Positions 17,237 through 26,684 of a stretch of DNA of 64,000 bases are shown piece by piece. Made by a program: the position numbers and the translations under genes. The notes beneath the pieces were generated by a model, which had not been told where the DNA came from, ran no database searches, and was given only the letters and a program-made list of their open reading frames with translations. Within the stretch, counting starts at the first letter, position 1. Each line of letters starts with the position of its first letter. Source of the stretch: Moritella sp. F3 (GTDB taxonomy: Bacteria > Pseudomonadota > Gammaproteobacteria > Enterobacterales > Moritellaceae); assembly GCF_015082335.1 (NCBI RefSeq), contig NZ_BLRL01000008.1:1-64000 (forward strand), written 5' to 3'.

Positions 17237-18283
17237 GTGAGTGATTTATTAAGCCAAGACGAGATTGATGCGCTATTACATGGCGTCGATGATGTTGAAG
17301 AAGATGAGTTTGACACCGTCGAAGACAGTTCCAGTATTGTTGACTTTGACTTTTCATCGCAAGATCGTATTGTCCGTGGTCGTATGCCAACGCTGGAGTT
17401 GGTTAATGAGCGTTTTGCTCGTCATATGCGGATCAGCCTTTTTAATATGATGCGTCGTACTGCAGAAGTATCCATTAATGGTGTACAGATGCTCAAGTTC
17501 GGCGAGTACGTGCATACCTTATTTGTACCGACAAGTTTAAACATGGTGCGCTTCAGACCTTTAAAAGGTACAGCGTTAGTCACCATGGAAGCACGTTTAG
17601 TGTTTATTTTGGTTGAAAACTTCTTTGGTGGTGATGGCCGTTATCATGCCAAAATTGAAGGTCGAGAGTTTACCCCTACCGAGCGTCGTATTATTCAAAT
17701 GTTATTAAAAATAGTATTTGAAGATTATCACGAGGCATGGGCGCCAGTCATGGATTCAGAATTTGAATACCTTGATTCGGAAGTAAACCCGGCGATGGCT
17801 AATATTGTTAGCCCAACTGAAGTTGTCGTGGTGAGTTCATTCCATATCGAGCTTGATGGTGGCGGTGGTGACTTCCATATTACGATGCCGTATTCGATGC
17901 TAGAGCCAATTCGTGAATTACTCGACGCCGGTGTACAAAGTGATAAAGAAGATACCGATGAACGTTGGAGCTCAGCACTGCAAGAAGAGATCTTAGATGT
18001 ACCTGTAGGACTTAGCACGCGGTTACTTGAAACTGAGTTAACACTTGGGCAAATCATGGAACTAAAAGTCGGTGATATTATTCCTGTTGATATGCCTGAA
18101 GAGCTCACTGTATTTATTGAAGATTTGCCAAGTTATAAAGCCAAGCTTGGTCGTAACAAAGATAATGTTGCGGTTAAAATAAGTAAAAAATTAAAAGTAA
18201 GCAACTTAGCGAAATCAGATATCGATCATGTGTCACTACGTGGTGGATTATTGACCTTAGACGATGAAAATGACGATAAATAG
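17237..18283 (+). CDS. fliM: flagellar motor switch protein FliM, GTG start
   Basis: A 348-residue switch protein. The N-terminal CheY-binding peptide LLSQDEIDALLHG is intact. The middle CheC-like domain (about 60-235) and the C-terminal SpoA-like domain (about 255-325) follow. GTG 17237 is the only start that keeps the CheY-binding peptide near the N terminus. FliM builds the C ring with FliG and FliN and binds phospho-CheY to reverse rotation. fliN follows after nine bases. Confidence 0.95.
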   Translation: MSDLLSQDEIDALLHGVDDVEEDEFDTVEDSSSIVDFDFSSQDRIVRGRMPTLELVNERFARHMRISLFNMMRRTAEVSINGVQMLKFGEYVHTLFVPTSLNMVRFRPLKGTALVTMEARLVFILVENFFGGDGRYHAKIEGREFTPTERRIIQMLLKIVFEDYHEAWAPVMDSEFEYLDSEVNPAMANIVSPTEVVVVSSFHIELDGGGGDFHITMPYSMLEPIRELLDAGVQSDKEDTDERWSSALQEEILDVPVGLSTRLLETELTLGQIMELKVGDIIPVDMPEELTVFIEDLPSYKAKLGRNKDNVAVKISKKLKVSNLAKSDIDHVSLRGGLLTLDDENDDK

Positions 18284-18292
18284 GGTATTTAA

Positions 18293-18676
18293 ATGAGTAC
18301 AGATCAAGATCAGATGGCAAATGACTGGGCGGCTGCAATGGCAGAGCAAAGTCATGTTGAAGCGACTGAGTTAGAAGATTTTAACAATGATGACAATGCA
18401 TTTTCAGCGGAACATCAGCAAAAGCTAGATAGCATTCTTGATATCCCCGTCGTGATCTCGATGGAAGTTGGTCGTAGTAAAATTAGTATTCGTAATTTAT
18501 TACAGCTAAACCAGGGCTCGGTTGTTGAGCTTGATCGTATCGCGGGTGAACCACTTGATGTGATGGTTAACGGCACGCTTATCGCACACGGTGAAGTGGT
18601 TGTTGTTAATGATAAATTTGGTATTCGTTTAACTGACGTAATCAGCCAAACTGAACGTATTAAGAAACTTAAATAA
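18293..18676 (+). CDS. fliN: flagellar motor switch protein FliN
   Basis: A 127-residue protein with an acidic N terminus and a C-terminal SpoA/FliN domain from about residue 50 (LDIPVVISMEVGRSKISIRN, then LNQGSVVELDRIAGEPLDV). FliN forms the lower part of the C ring and helps dock the export ATPase complex. Length is typical. fliO begins one base after its stop. Confidence 0.95.
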   Translation: MSTDQDQMANDWAAAMAEQSHVEATELEDFNNDDNAFSAEHQQKLDSILDIPVVISMEVGRSKISIRNLLQLNQGSVVELDRIAGEPLDVMVNGTLIAHGEVVVVNDKFGIRLTDVISQTERIKKLK

Positions 18677-18677
18677 T

Positions 18678-19001
18678 ATGAACGATCTCGATATGCTGCA
18701 ATGGCTATTATCATTGCTGGTAGTTCTTGCGGTTATCTTGATGTTAGCTTGGATTGCCAAAAAATCGCGTGTTTTTGGGAGTAATCATCAGCAGTTACAA
18801 GTTGTTGCTACATTACCACTCGGACCAAAAGAACGTATTATGGTGATAAAAGTAGGTGAGGAGCAAGTGCTTGTTGGCGTCACTGGACAGCAAATTAGTT
18901 TGCTTAAAGAATTATCGCAGCCACTGGAAAATAATCAGCCAGAGCTCAACCCATTTGCTACTAAATTAGCCCAAATGATGAAACAGCATAATGAAAAGTA
19001 A
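18678..19001 (+). CDS. fliO: flagellar biosynthesis protein FliO
   Basis: A short 107-residue membrane protein with one hydrophobic helix at about 8-27 ([18 protein letters not shown]) and the small cytoplasmic FliO domain ([20 protein letters not shown] and [15 protein letters not shown]). FliO helps FliP form the export gate core. It overlaps the start of fliP by 11 bases, which fits their joint work. Confidence 0.9.
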   Translation: MNDLDMLQWLLSLLVVLAVILMLAWIAKKSRVFGSNHQQLQVVATLPLGPKERIMVIKVGEEQVLVGVTGQQISLLKELSQPLENNQPELNPFATKLAQMMKQHNEK

Positions 19002-19737
19002 GTTTACGATCTTAGTCGCTTTGCTATTGGTATTATTTACCTCGACAGCATGGGCTGATAACTCGGTGATGTCGGCGGTAAAACTCATTACCAACGATGA
19101 TGGCTCGCAAGAATACTCGGTGTCATTGCAAATTTTAGCCATGATGACTGCGCTCAGCTTCATCCCCGCTGCATTGATCATGATGACCTCGTTTACCCGT
19201 ATCATCATTGTCCTGTCTATTTTACGTCAAGCGTTGGGCTTACAGCAAAGTCCGTCTAACCAAGTGTTAGTCGGTATTACCTTATTCCTGTCTTTTTTCA
19301 TCATGTCACCGGTATTTGAGCGCATTAATGATAATGCCGTACAGCCTTATTTAAATGAAGAACTGACCTCGATGCAAGCTTTTGAGCAGGCAAAACTGCC
19401 GATGCAACAATTTATGTTAGCGCAGACCCGTGTGACCGACATTGATACTTTTATGCGTATTGCTAAGGTTGAAGCTAATTCACCTGAAGAAGTGCCTTTT
19501 CGGGTATTAATTCCGGCCTTTGTAACCAGTGAATTAAAAACGGCATTTCAAATTGGCTTTATGGTTTTCGTGCCTTTTTTGATTATTGATTTAGTTGTTG
19601 CGAGTATTTTGATGGCCATGGGTATGATGATGCTATCACCTATGATCGTTTCTTTACCCTTTAAGTTGATGCTGTTTGTGCTTGTCGATGGTTGGAGCCT
19701 GATTATGGGGACGCTGGCCGGTAGTTTTGGTTTATGA
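18991..19737 (+). CDS. fliP: flagellar export gate protein FliP
   Basis: A 248-residue protein with a signal peptide (about 1-22, cleaved after AWA), as usual in FliP, followed by four membrane segments. Family motifs are [19 protein letters not shown] and [24 protein letters not shown]. FliP pentamers with FliQ and FliR make the export gate channel. The stop codon overlaps (ATGA) the start of a 42-codon ORF that fills the gap before fliQ. Confidence 0.95.
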   Translation: MKSKFTILVALLLVLFTSTAWADNSVMSAVKLITNDDGSQEYSVSLQILAMMTALSFIPAALIMMTSFTRIIIVLSILRQALGLQQSPSNQVLVGITLFLSFFIMSPVFERINDNAVQPYLNEELTSMQAFEQAKLPMQQFMLAQTRVTDIDTFMRIAKVEANSPEEVPFRVLIPAFVTSELKTAFQIGFMVFVPFLIIDLVVASILMAMGMMMLSPMIVSLPFKLMLFVLVDGWSLIMGTLAGSFGL

Positions 19738-19862
19738 CGACGTTCTACAGTGATTCATTTTTAAACCTGGGCTCAAATACATTCAGTAGCCCGTTCATCA
19801 ATAAGCTGAGTAATCTGTTCATCAGTGAGTTTATAAATAGTTGGGAACAACATGGCACCTGA
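19734..19862 (+). CDS. candidate 42-aa small ORF bridging fliP and fliQ
   Basis: The ATG overlaps the fliP stop as ATGA, and the frame stays open through the whole 114-base fliP-fliQ gap, ending at TGA 19860-19862, 11 bases inside fliQ. The peptide is polar and Ser/Phe/Asn-rich ([20 protein letters not shown], then [19 protein letters not shown]) and may form an amphipathic helix. I do not recognise it. fliP and fliQ are normally almost adjacent, so the gap itself is unusual. It may be a real coupled microprotein or merely a translated spacer that carries ribosomes from fliP to fliQ. Confidence 0.35.
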   Translation: MTTFYSDSFLNLGSNTFSSPFINKLSNLFISEFINSWEQHGT

Positions 19863-20121
19863 AGTCTTTGTAGATATATTTAGACAAGCATTATGGACGG
19901 TATTACTGTTGGTATGTGCCGTTGTTGTGCCTGGGCTATTGGTTGGTTTAGTTGTTTCTGTATTTCAGGCTGCTACATCGATTAATGAACAAACGCTGAG
20001 TTTCTTACCACGTTTAATAGCGACGTTATTAGCGCTTATTTATGGTGCGCATTGGGGCTTTGGCCGATTAATGGAATTCTTCACTAATATGATGCTACAA
20101 GTGCCACAAGTTATAGGGTAA
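19852..20121 (+). CDS. fliQ: flagellar export gate protein FliQ
   Basis: An 89-residue protein with two membrane helices (about 14-38 and 52-75) and the FliQ motif VSVFQAATSINEQTLSFLPR between them. It is part of the FliPQR export gate. Length is exact for the family. fliR starts two bases after its stop. Confidence 0.95.
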   Translation: MAPEVFVDIFRQALWTVLLLVCAVVVPGLLVGLVVSVFQAATSINEQTLSFLPRLIATLLALIYGAHWGFGRLMEFFTNMMLQVPQVIG

Positions 20122-20123
20122 AA

Positions 20124-20909
20124 GTGGAAATTTTATCGGCTGACATTATGACATTCCTGGCCAGTTATATTTGGCCGTTTGCCCGACTCTCGGGGATGGT
20201 AATGGTGATGATCGTCAGTGGTGCTAAAACCACACCGACTATGATCAGGCTGTTCTATTGCCTGGCGCTAACAGCGATGGTAGCCCCTGTATTACCGCCG
20301 ATGCCTAATGTTGACTTATTTTCCTTAAGCAGCTTTATGATTATCCTGCAGCAAAGTCTGATTGGTATCGCCGTTGGTTTTGTGACGGTTATGTTGATTC
20401 AAACCTTTGTTGTAGCGGGTCAAATTATTGCAATGCAAACCAGTTTAGGTTTTGCTTCTATGGCTGATCCCGCCTCAGGACAGACTTCTCCAGTGATCGG
20501 TCAGATCTATATTTTATTAGGTACTTTGGTTTACTTATCGGTTAATGGTCATTTGTTTATGATCGAAACCGTGGTTAAATCGTTTGATACCCTACCGGTT
20601 TCTGCATCTGGTTTAGTGGCAATACAATACTATGAAATCGCCGGTTGGGTGTCGGTGATGATGGCTGCAGCGTTGAGTATGTCATTATCGGCGGTTGTTG
20701 CGATGCTAGTGATTAACTTTTCATTTGGTGTGATGACCAAAGCGGCTCCGCAGCTAAATGTATTCAGTTTAGGTTTTGCTGTGGGTATGGTCGCGGGTTT
20801 ATTCATTATTTATTTATCATTAAAGAGCTTCATGTTTCATTTTGATGCGCAATGGCAAAGATCCGCTGAGCTAATTTGTTCATTACTCAATAATGCTTGC
20901 GCGTATTAG
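20124..20909 (+). CDS. fliR: flagellar export gate protein FliR, GTG start
   Basis: A 261-residue protein with about six membrane helices. The FliR pattern is visible in FVVAGQIIAMQTSLGFASMA and the following DPASGQTSPVIGQIY. The GTG at 20124 is supported by aggg five bases upstream and by the typical N-terminal start just before the first membrane helix. FliR completes the export gate with FliP and FliQ and contacts FlhB, the next gene. Confidence 0.94.
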   Translation: MEILSADIMTFLASYIWPFARLSGMVMVMIVSGAKTTPTMIRLFYCLALTAMVAPVLPPMPNVDLFSLSSFMIILQQSLIGIAVGFVTVMLIQTFVVAGQIIAMQTSLGFASMADPASGQTSPVIGQIYILLGTLVYLSVNGHLFMIETVVKSFDTLPVSASGLVAIQYYEIAGWVSVMMAAALSMSLSAVVAMLVINFSFGVMTKAAPQLNVFSLGFAVGMVAGLFIIYLSLKSFMFHFDAQWQRSAELICSLLNNACAY

Positions 20910-20944
20910 CGTTACTTATCACTTCAGGATAAAGGTATTTCCTC

Positions 20945-22075
20945 ATGGCTGAAAAAGACGGTCAAGAACAAACCGAAGACGCCACCGAGAAAAAGCTCAC
21001 CCAAGCCAAGGAAAAAGGCCAGGTCGTTCGTTCAAAAGAACTCGCTACCACCTTAGTTCTGACCGCGACAGGTGCTGCTTTTTTAGCTTTTGGTGATGCA
21101 TTAGCGCGTGCACTTGTTACCAATATGACCCGTCTATTTCAACTTACCCGTGAAGAAGTGTTTAATCCGGAAGTCTTGATTGAAATTGTAAAAGTGAGTA
21201 TGAAACCGTTATTTTGGCCTTTATTCGGCATTATGATTATCGGTTTCTTTGCGGGTATTATCGGTAATATAATGATGGGAGGAATGGTATTTAGTGGGGA
21301 ATCTATTCGTCCCAAAGCCTCTAAAATGTCGCCTAAAGCCGGTCTTAAAAGAATGATGGGTGCGCAAGCCATGGTGGAGTTGATAAAATCAATTGCCAAG
21401 GTTGCGGTCGTAGTTACCATTGCCTTAATGGTGCTAAAAAATGAATTTTTACAGATCATGGAGTTTAGTCTTCAGCCATTACATATCTCAATTATTGAAT
21501 CATTAAGTTTCTTAACTGATGTGTTCATTTGGCTTTGTGCCTCTTTAATTGTCATTGTTGCCATCGACGTACCGTATCAATATTGGAAACATGCTAAAGA
21601 ACTGCGGATGACCAAGCAAGAAGTCAAAGACGAAATGAAAGATGTGAATGGTAATCCACAGTTAAAAGGTAAGATAAGACAGATGCAGATGGAGGTATCA
21701 CAGCGCCGTATGATGGGTAATGTGCCCGATGCTGATGTAATTATCACCAACCCGACCCATTATTCTGTCGCATTAAAATATGATAAATCAGGGAGTTCTG
21801 CGCCGACAGTTGTAGCTAAAGGTGTCGACCAAACAGCATTTCGTATTCGAGAAATGGCCAAGGCAAATCAAGTACCTATTTTAGAATCAGCGGCTTTAAC
21901 ACGTGCGATTTATCACACAACTGAGGTTGACGATCCTATTCCCGAAGGCTTGTTTATTGCGGTGGCTCAGATCCTCGCTTATGTTTACCAACTTGAACAA
22001 TTTAAGCAGCGCAAAGGTAATCGACCAAAACCCCTACCAAAATCCATGGATATACCTGACGATTTGAAATATTAA
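20945..22075 (+). CDS. flhB: flagellar export switch protein FlhB
   Basis: A 376-residue protein with the FlhB N terminus (QEQTEDATEKKLTQAKEKGQ), four membrane helices (about 30-210), and a cytoplasmic domain with the self-cleavage site NPTH at 269-272 in VIITNPTHYSVALKY. Cleavage and contact with FliK switch export from hook to filament substrates. It ends with the usual Pro/Lys-rich tail. It closes the fliE-flhB cluster; a 90-base gap with a sigma-54-like site leads to flhA. Confidence 0.96.
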   Translation: MAEKDGQEQTEDATEKKLTQAKEKGQVVRSKELATTLVLTATGAAFLAFGDALARALVTNMTRLFQLTREEVFNPEVLIEIVKVSMKPLFWPLFGIMIIGFFAGIIGNIMMGGMVFSGESIRPKASKMSPKAGLKRMMGAQAMVELIKSIAKVAVVVTIALMVLKNEFLQIMEFSLQPLHISIIESLSFLTDVFIWLCASLIVIVAIDVPYQYWKHAKELRMTKQEVKDEMKDVNGNPQLKGKIRQMQMEVSQRRMMGNVPDADVIITNPTHYSVALKYDKSGSSAPTVVAKGVDQTAFRIREMAKANQVPILESAALTRAIYHTTEVDDPIPEGLFIAVAQILAYVYQLEQFKQRKGNRPKPLPKSMDIPDDLKY

Positions 22076-22113
22076 GGTCATTTGTGTACTAAGACCGTTA
22101 ATGCTTTTGCCTT

Positions 22114-22130
22114 AGGTATGATTATTGCTT
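22114..22130 (+). promoter_or_regulatory. possible sigma-54 promoter of the flhA operon
   Basis: AGGTAT-N5-TTGCT with GG (22115-22116) and GC (22127-22128) spaced by ten bases, about 35 bases before flhA. The -12 half is perfect; the -24 half has mismatches. The flhA operon is sigma-54-dependent in vibrios. Confidence 0.5.
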
Positions 22131-22164
22131 TATACTAGCGAGCATAAATTTTAGAGGTCTAGTA

Positions 22165-24264
22165 ATGCAAGTAGCAAGTAATCTATCCAAAATCTGGGGT
22201 AAAAGAGCGGTCGCGCTAGAAAATGTCGGCACCCCGATAGTTGTACTAGCTACATTGGGCATGGTTGTATTACCTATGCCTGCATTTCTGTTGGATGTAT
22301 TCTTTTCCTTTAATATCGCCTTATCGTTATTAGTGTTACTTGTTTCTATATACGTAAACAAACCCCTTGAATTTGCAGCCTTTCCAACCGTATTGTTAAT
22401 CGCGACTTTATTGCGCTTAGCCCTGAATGTGGCTTCCACTCGAGTGGTATTATTAGAAGGCCATAATGGTGGCGATGCCGCTGGTAAGGTTATCGATGCT
22501 TTTGGTTCCGTTGTGATCGGCGGAAATTTGGCGGTCGGTTTGATCGTGTTCATGATCCTGATGATTATTAACTTTGCGGTAGTGACTAAAGGTGCGGGTC
22601 GTATCTCGGAAGTAAGCGCGCGGTTTACCTTGGATGCGATGCCAGGTAAACAGATGGCGATTGATGCGGATTTAAACGCGGGTATTATTGACCAAGAGCA
22701 AGCTAAATTACGCCGCGCAGAAGTGACTGAAGAAGCTGATTTCTACGGTTCAATGGACGGTGCGAGTAAGTTTGTAAAAGGTGATGCAGTCGCGGGTTTA
22801 TTGATTCTATTTATCAATATAATCGGTGGTTTAATCATTGGTATTATGCAGCATGATCTGAGTTTCTCTGAAGCCAGTCGAATTTATACGTTGTTGACGA
22901 TTGGTGATGGCTTGGTTGCACAGATACCTTCATTGTTATTGTCTATTGCTGCCGCGATTATTGTCACGCGTCAGAATAAAGATGAAAAGCTCGGTACACA
23001 GGTCAGCAGCCAAATGATTGCGAACCCGAAAGCATTAGCGGTTGTGGGCGTGATTATGACTGTAATGGGTATCGTACCGGGAATGCCGCATCTGGCATTT
23101 ATTAGCTTTGGTTTGATCACGGGTGGTTGGGCTTGGTGGTTAATGAAAAAACAAGCTGAACGTGAAGCAAACCCAGATGTTATTCCAGACGATGCAGATG
23201 TCCAAGCGAATCTAAATGATCAGAAAGACCTTGATTGGGATGATGTGAAACCAGTTGATACTATCGGTTTAGAAGTTGGCTACCGCCTTATCCCTATGGT
23301 CGATAAGAGCCAAGGTGGTGAATTATTAAATCGTATTAAGGGTGTGCGTAAAAAGCTGTCACAAGAATTAGGCTTTTTGGTCCCCGCGGTGCATATTCGA
23401 GACAATCTAGATTTACCACCAAATTGTTATAGTATTAACATTATGGGGGTATCAAATGGCGAAATTGAAATCTTCCACGACAAGGAACTTGCGATTAACC
23501 CCGGTCAGGTTTACGGCAAGATAGATGGTATTTCAACCATAGATCCCGCTTTTGGTTTACCCGCTCTGTGGATCAACCCTCAACAGCGTGATCAAGCGCA
23601 AACCTTGGGTTATACAGCGGTTGACTCGGCTACGGTTGTTGCGACACACTTGAGCCAGTTATTATTAAATAATGCGGCGCAATTACTTGGCTACGAAGAA
23701 GTACAGAATTTATTGGACGTGTTAGCTAAAACGCATCCGAAGTTGGTCGAAAGTTTAGTGCCTGAGATTTTACCCCTTGGTGTCGTTGTAAAAGTACTGC
23801 AAGGGTTATTGAATGATAACGTGCCCATTCGAGATATACGTACCATCGTTGAAACGATGGCTGAATACGGCACTAAAACACAAGATCCAGAAGTATTAGT
23901 TTCCGCTTGTCGAGTCAGCTTACGCCGTATGATTGTGCAGGACATTAATGGCATCGACAGTGAATTACCTGTGGTGACATTGGCGCCGGAATTAGAGCAA
24001 ATATTACATCAGTCTTTACAGGCTGCAGGTAGTGAAGGTGCAGGTATTGAACCTGGATTAGCAGAGCGAATGCAAACATCGTTAGCAGAAGTTGCACAGA
24101 ATCAAGAATTAGCAGGGCAACCAGCGATCTTATTAACGTCTGGGGTATTAAGATCTACATTGGCTAAGTTTGTGAAACATTCGATACCATCATTACGGGT
24201 ATTGTCTTACCAGGAAGTTCCCGATGATAAACAGATCCGAATTGTCAGTGTTGTCGGTCAATAA
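22165..24264 (+). CDS. flhA: flagellar export apparatus protein FlhA
   Basis: A 699-residue protein. The N-terminal half has about eight membrane helices and the FHIPEP signature region, including VSARFTLDAMPGKQMAIDAD LNAG-type residues near 155-175. The C-terminal cytoplasmic domain (about 350-699) forms the nonameric docking ring for chaperone-substrate complexes. SD gaggt lies six bases before the ATG. It heads the flhA-flhF-flhG-fliA group. Confidence 0.96.
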   Translation: MQVASNLSKIWGKRAVALENVGTPIVVLATLGMVVLPMPAFLLDVFFSFNIALSLLVLLVSIYVNKPLEFAAFPTVLLIATLLRLALNVASTRVVLLEGHNGGDAAGKVIDAFGSVVIGGNLAVGLIVFMILMIINFAVVTKGAGRISEVSARFTLDAMPGKQMAIDADLNAGIIDQEQAKLRRAEVTEEADFYGSMDGASKFVKGDAVAGLLILFINIIGGLIIGIMQHDLSFSEASRIYTLLTIGDGLVAQIPSLLLSIAAAIIVTRQNKDEKLGTQVSSQMIANPKALAVVGVIMTVMGIVPGMPHLAFISFGLITGGWAWWLMKKQAEREANPDVIPDDADVQANLNDQKDLDWDDVKPVDTIGLEVGYRLIPMVDKSQGGELLNRIKGVRKKLSQELGFLVPAVHIRDNLDLPPNCYSINIMGVSNGEIEIFHDKELAINPGQVYGKIDGISTIDPAFGLPALWINPQQRDQAQTLGYTAVDSATVVATHLSQLLLNNAAQLLGYEEVQNLLDVLAKTHPKLVESLVPEILPLGVVVKVLQGLLNDNVPIRDIRTIVETMAEYGTKTQDPEVLVSACRVSLRRMIVQDINGIDSELPVVTLAPELEQILHQSLQAAGSEGAGIEPGLAERMQTSLAEVAQNQELAGQPAILLTSGVLRSTLAKFVKHSIPSLRVLSYQEVPDDKQIRIVSVVGQ

Positions 24265-24308
24265 CGCGTGAATAAATTAAAGTAGCGAACAGTACTAAGG
24301 ATGATAAG

Positions 24309-25805
24309 TTGAAAATAAAGCGCTTTTTTGCCAAAGATATGCGAGCGGCATTGGCTGAAGTCAAAGAGGTTCTTGGCCCTGACGCTGTCATTATGTCTAA
24401 CAAAAAGGTCACCGGTGGCATCGAGATTGTTGCTGCTGTGGATTTCTCTGAAAGTAAACCCGCGGCTCCGGAACCTACTGCGGAAAAAACACCTGCAAAA
24501 AATAAGACGAATCGTCAACTTTCTGAAGACTCCGTCAATTTATCGGCATCTAAATTTAGTTTCAAAAATTTAATGACGAATGAAATGTCACAGCAAGCTG
24601 AACCCGAGAAAGTGACCGGGCCTACGGATTCATTAGCAAGTTTATTGGCACGTCAGCAAGAACATAAACAGCAGATGTCTCAAGCCATTAGTAATGAAGA
24701 CCGCGGCGGTGAAGAAAGTAGTTGGGATACCAGTTTTTTAAAGAAACCCGTCCCTCGACGTTTCGCTGAAGCGCCAAAGTCTGCGCCTGGCACACTCGCA
24801 GAGCAGAATGAAATGCGTGATGGTATGGCGAAGAAGCCACAGCAAAATGGTTATAAACAGTTTGAGCCAAGTGCGCCGAAAGTTGATAACCAACAAGACA
24901 TTAGCGCAATGAAAGCAGAACTTGCTTCCATACGTCAATTGCTTGAACATCAAGTCTCAGGCTTGCAGTGGCAGGAAGTTGAACGTAACGAACCTATTCG
25001 TGCTATGTTGATCAAGCATTTGGTTAAAATTGGTTTTGCAGAAGAAATTGCAGACCAGTTGGCAAATTGTGTCGCTGAAAATTGCTCAATAGAGTCTGCG
25101 TGGGATCAAATACAAGCGCTATTGATAGACAATGTTTTGATTGCACAAGATGATATTTTAAGTAAAGGTGGCGCTGTTGCTTTAGTGGGCCCCACGGGTG
25201 TCGGCAAAACGACAACAATCGCCAAACTAGCGGCAAAATTTGCCATGTTGCATGGTTCAGATAATGTTGCACTGATCACAACTGATACATATCGTATCGG
25301 CGCTCACGAACAATTAGCGACTTATGGCCGTATAATGGGCTGTACCGTCAAGGTTGCACGTGATGATGCGGAATTGGCACAATACTTGTATCAGTTACGT
25401 AGTAAGCGATTAGTTTTGATTGACACTGCTGGTATGGGTCAACGTGATACGCGTTTATCTGAACAGTTAAAGACATTAGTTAATAATGAAAAAGTCGTGA
25501 TTCGTAACTATTTAGTTGTTCCTGCAACCGCACAGCGTAGGGTAGTACAAGAAACACTAGAGCATTTTCACCACATTCCATTATCGGGTTGTATTCTAAG
25601 TAAAGTGGATGAAAGTTTAAGCCTCGGTGAGATTTTAAGTGTGTTGATACAGCACCAACTACCGATTGCCTATATTACTAATGGGCAAAGAGTACCTGAA
25701 GATATAGATTCAGCGAATGCTCAGCAATTAGTTCGAACTGTACTCAATAGAGATACTCTCGAAGAGCAAAACGATACGCATTTTTGGTTAGGCGATGATA
25801 AATAG
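24309..25805 (+). CDS. flhF: polar flagellum site-determining GTPase FlhF, TTG start
   Basis: A 498-residue SRP-type GTPase. The N-terminal basic region begins MKIKRFFAKDMRAALAEVKE, a disordered B region follows (about 60-200), and the NG domain has G1 GPTGVGKTTT near 294-303, TTDTYRIGAHEQL, and DTAGMGQRD. FlhF places the flagellum at the cell pole. The start is TTG at 24309: it matches the conserved N terminus and has aagg eight bases upstream, and no ATG fits. The rare start may keep FlhF levels low. flhG follows directly. Confidence 0.94.
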   Translation: MKIKRFFAKDMRAALAEVKEVLGPDAVIMSNKKVTGGIEIVAAVDFSESKPAAPEPTAEKTPAKNKTNRQLSEDSVNLSASKFSFKNLMTNEMSQQAEPEKVTGPTDSLASLLARQQEHKQQMSQAISNEDRGGEESSWDTSFLKKPVPRRFAEAPKSAPGTLAEQNEMRDGMAKKPQQNGYKQFEPSAPKVDNQQDISAMKAELASIRQLLEHQVSGLQWQEVERNEPIRAMLIKHLVKIGFAEEIADQLANCVAENCSIESAWDQIQALLIDNVLIAQDDILSKGGAVALVGPTGVGKTTTIAKLAAKFAMLHGSDNVALITTDTYRIGAHEQLATYGRIMGCTVKVARDDAELAQYLYQLRSKRLVLIDTAGMGQRDTRLSEQLKTLVNNEKVVIRNYLVVPATAQRRVVQETLEHFHHIPLSGCILSKVDESLSLGEILSVLIQHQLPIAYITNGQRVPEDIDSANAQQLVRTVLNRDTLEEQNDTHFWLGDDK

Positions 25806-25807
25806 TA

Positions 25808-26683
25808 ATGAATAAAAATATTTTTTTCGATCAAGCAAGTGGTCTAAGACAAATGAGTAATAACAAAAAAGTTAAAGTTATTGCCGTTTCAGGTGGTAAA
25901 GGTGGCGTAGGTAAAACCAACGTAACACTGAACATGGCAGTAGCACTCGCGGCCCAAGGCAAGCGAGTTATGGTTTTAGATGCCGATCTTGGATTGGCAA
26001 ACGTCGATGTTTTACTCGGCTTACGTGTACATAAAAATATCTCTCATGTGATATCGGGAGAATGTACATTAGATGATATTTTGATTGAAGGGCCAAATGG
26101 CATTTTGATCGCACCTGCGACATCAGGTACACGTTCGATGGTTGAGTTATCGATGCAAGAGCATGCCGGTTTAATCCGCGCCTTTGGCGAACTCAAGACA
26201 CCGATTGATGTGTTGTTAGTTGATACTGCTGCTGGTATCTCGGACATGGTATTAAGTTTTTGCCGTGCTTCACAAGATATTCTGATGGTGGTGTGTGATG
26301 AACCAACATCGATTACTGATGCGTACGCGTTAATTAAATTGTTATCTAAAGAACACGGTGTCCACAAATTTAAAATTGTCGCCAATATGGTGCGCAGTTT
26401 ACGTGAAGGCCAAGAATTATTTACTAAGTTGACACGTGTTACCGACCGATTTTTAGATGCAACATTAGAACTTGTTGCTTGTATTCCGTTTGATAACAGT
26501 GTTCGTCAAGCTGTACGTAAACAAAAAGTGGTTGTCGAGGCGTTTCCAAAAGCACCTGCAGCACTCGCGTTTAGAGCGTTGGCAAGTAAAGCTGCTACTT
26601 GGCCTGTTCCGAATAAAGTCGGTGGTCATTTAGAGTTTTTCATTGAGAACCTGTTTGAGAACAAAGCCAGGGTAGAAGATTGA
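25808..26683 (+). CDS. flhG: flagellar number regulator FlhG (FleN, MinD-like ATPase)
   Basis: A 291-residue MinD/ParA-type ATPase. The N-terminal peptide DQASGLRQM matches the FlhF-activating motif of FlhG. The deviant Walker A GGKGGVGKTN lies at about 29-38, with the downstream MVLDADLGLANVD and LLVDTAAGI motifs, and a C-terminal amphipathic segment for membrane binding (LEFFIENLFENK). FlhG limits flagellar number by acting on FlhF and FlrA. It begins two bases after flhF. Confidence 0.95.
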   Translation: MNKNIFFDQASGLRQMSNNKKVKVIAVSGGKGGVGKTNVTLNMAVALAAQGKRVMVLDADLGLANVDVLLGLRVHKNISHVISGECTLDDILIEGPNGILIAPATSGTRSMVELSMQEHAGLIRAFGELKTPIDVLLVDTAAGISDMVLSFCRASQDILMVVCDEPTSITDAYALIKLLSKEHGVHKFKIVANMVRSLREGQELFTKLTRVTDRFLDATLELVACIPFDNSVRQAVRKQKVVVEAFPKAPAALAFRALASKAATWPVPNKVGGHLEFFIENLFENKARVED

Positions 26684-26684
26684 A

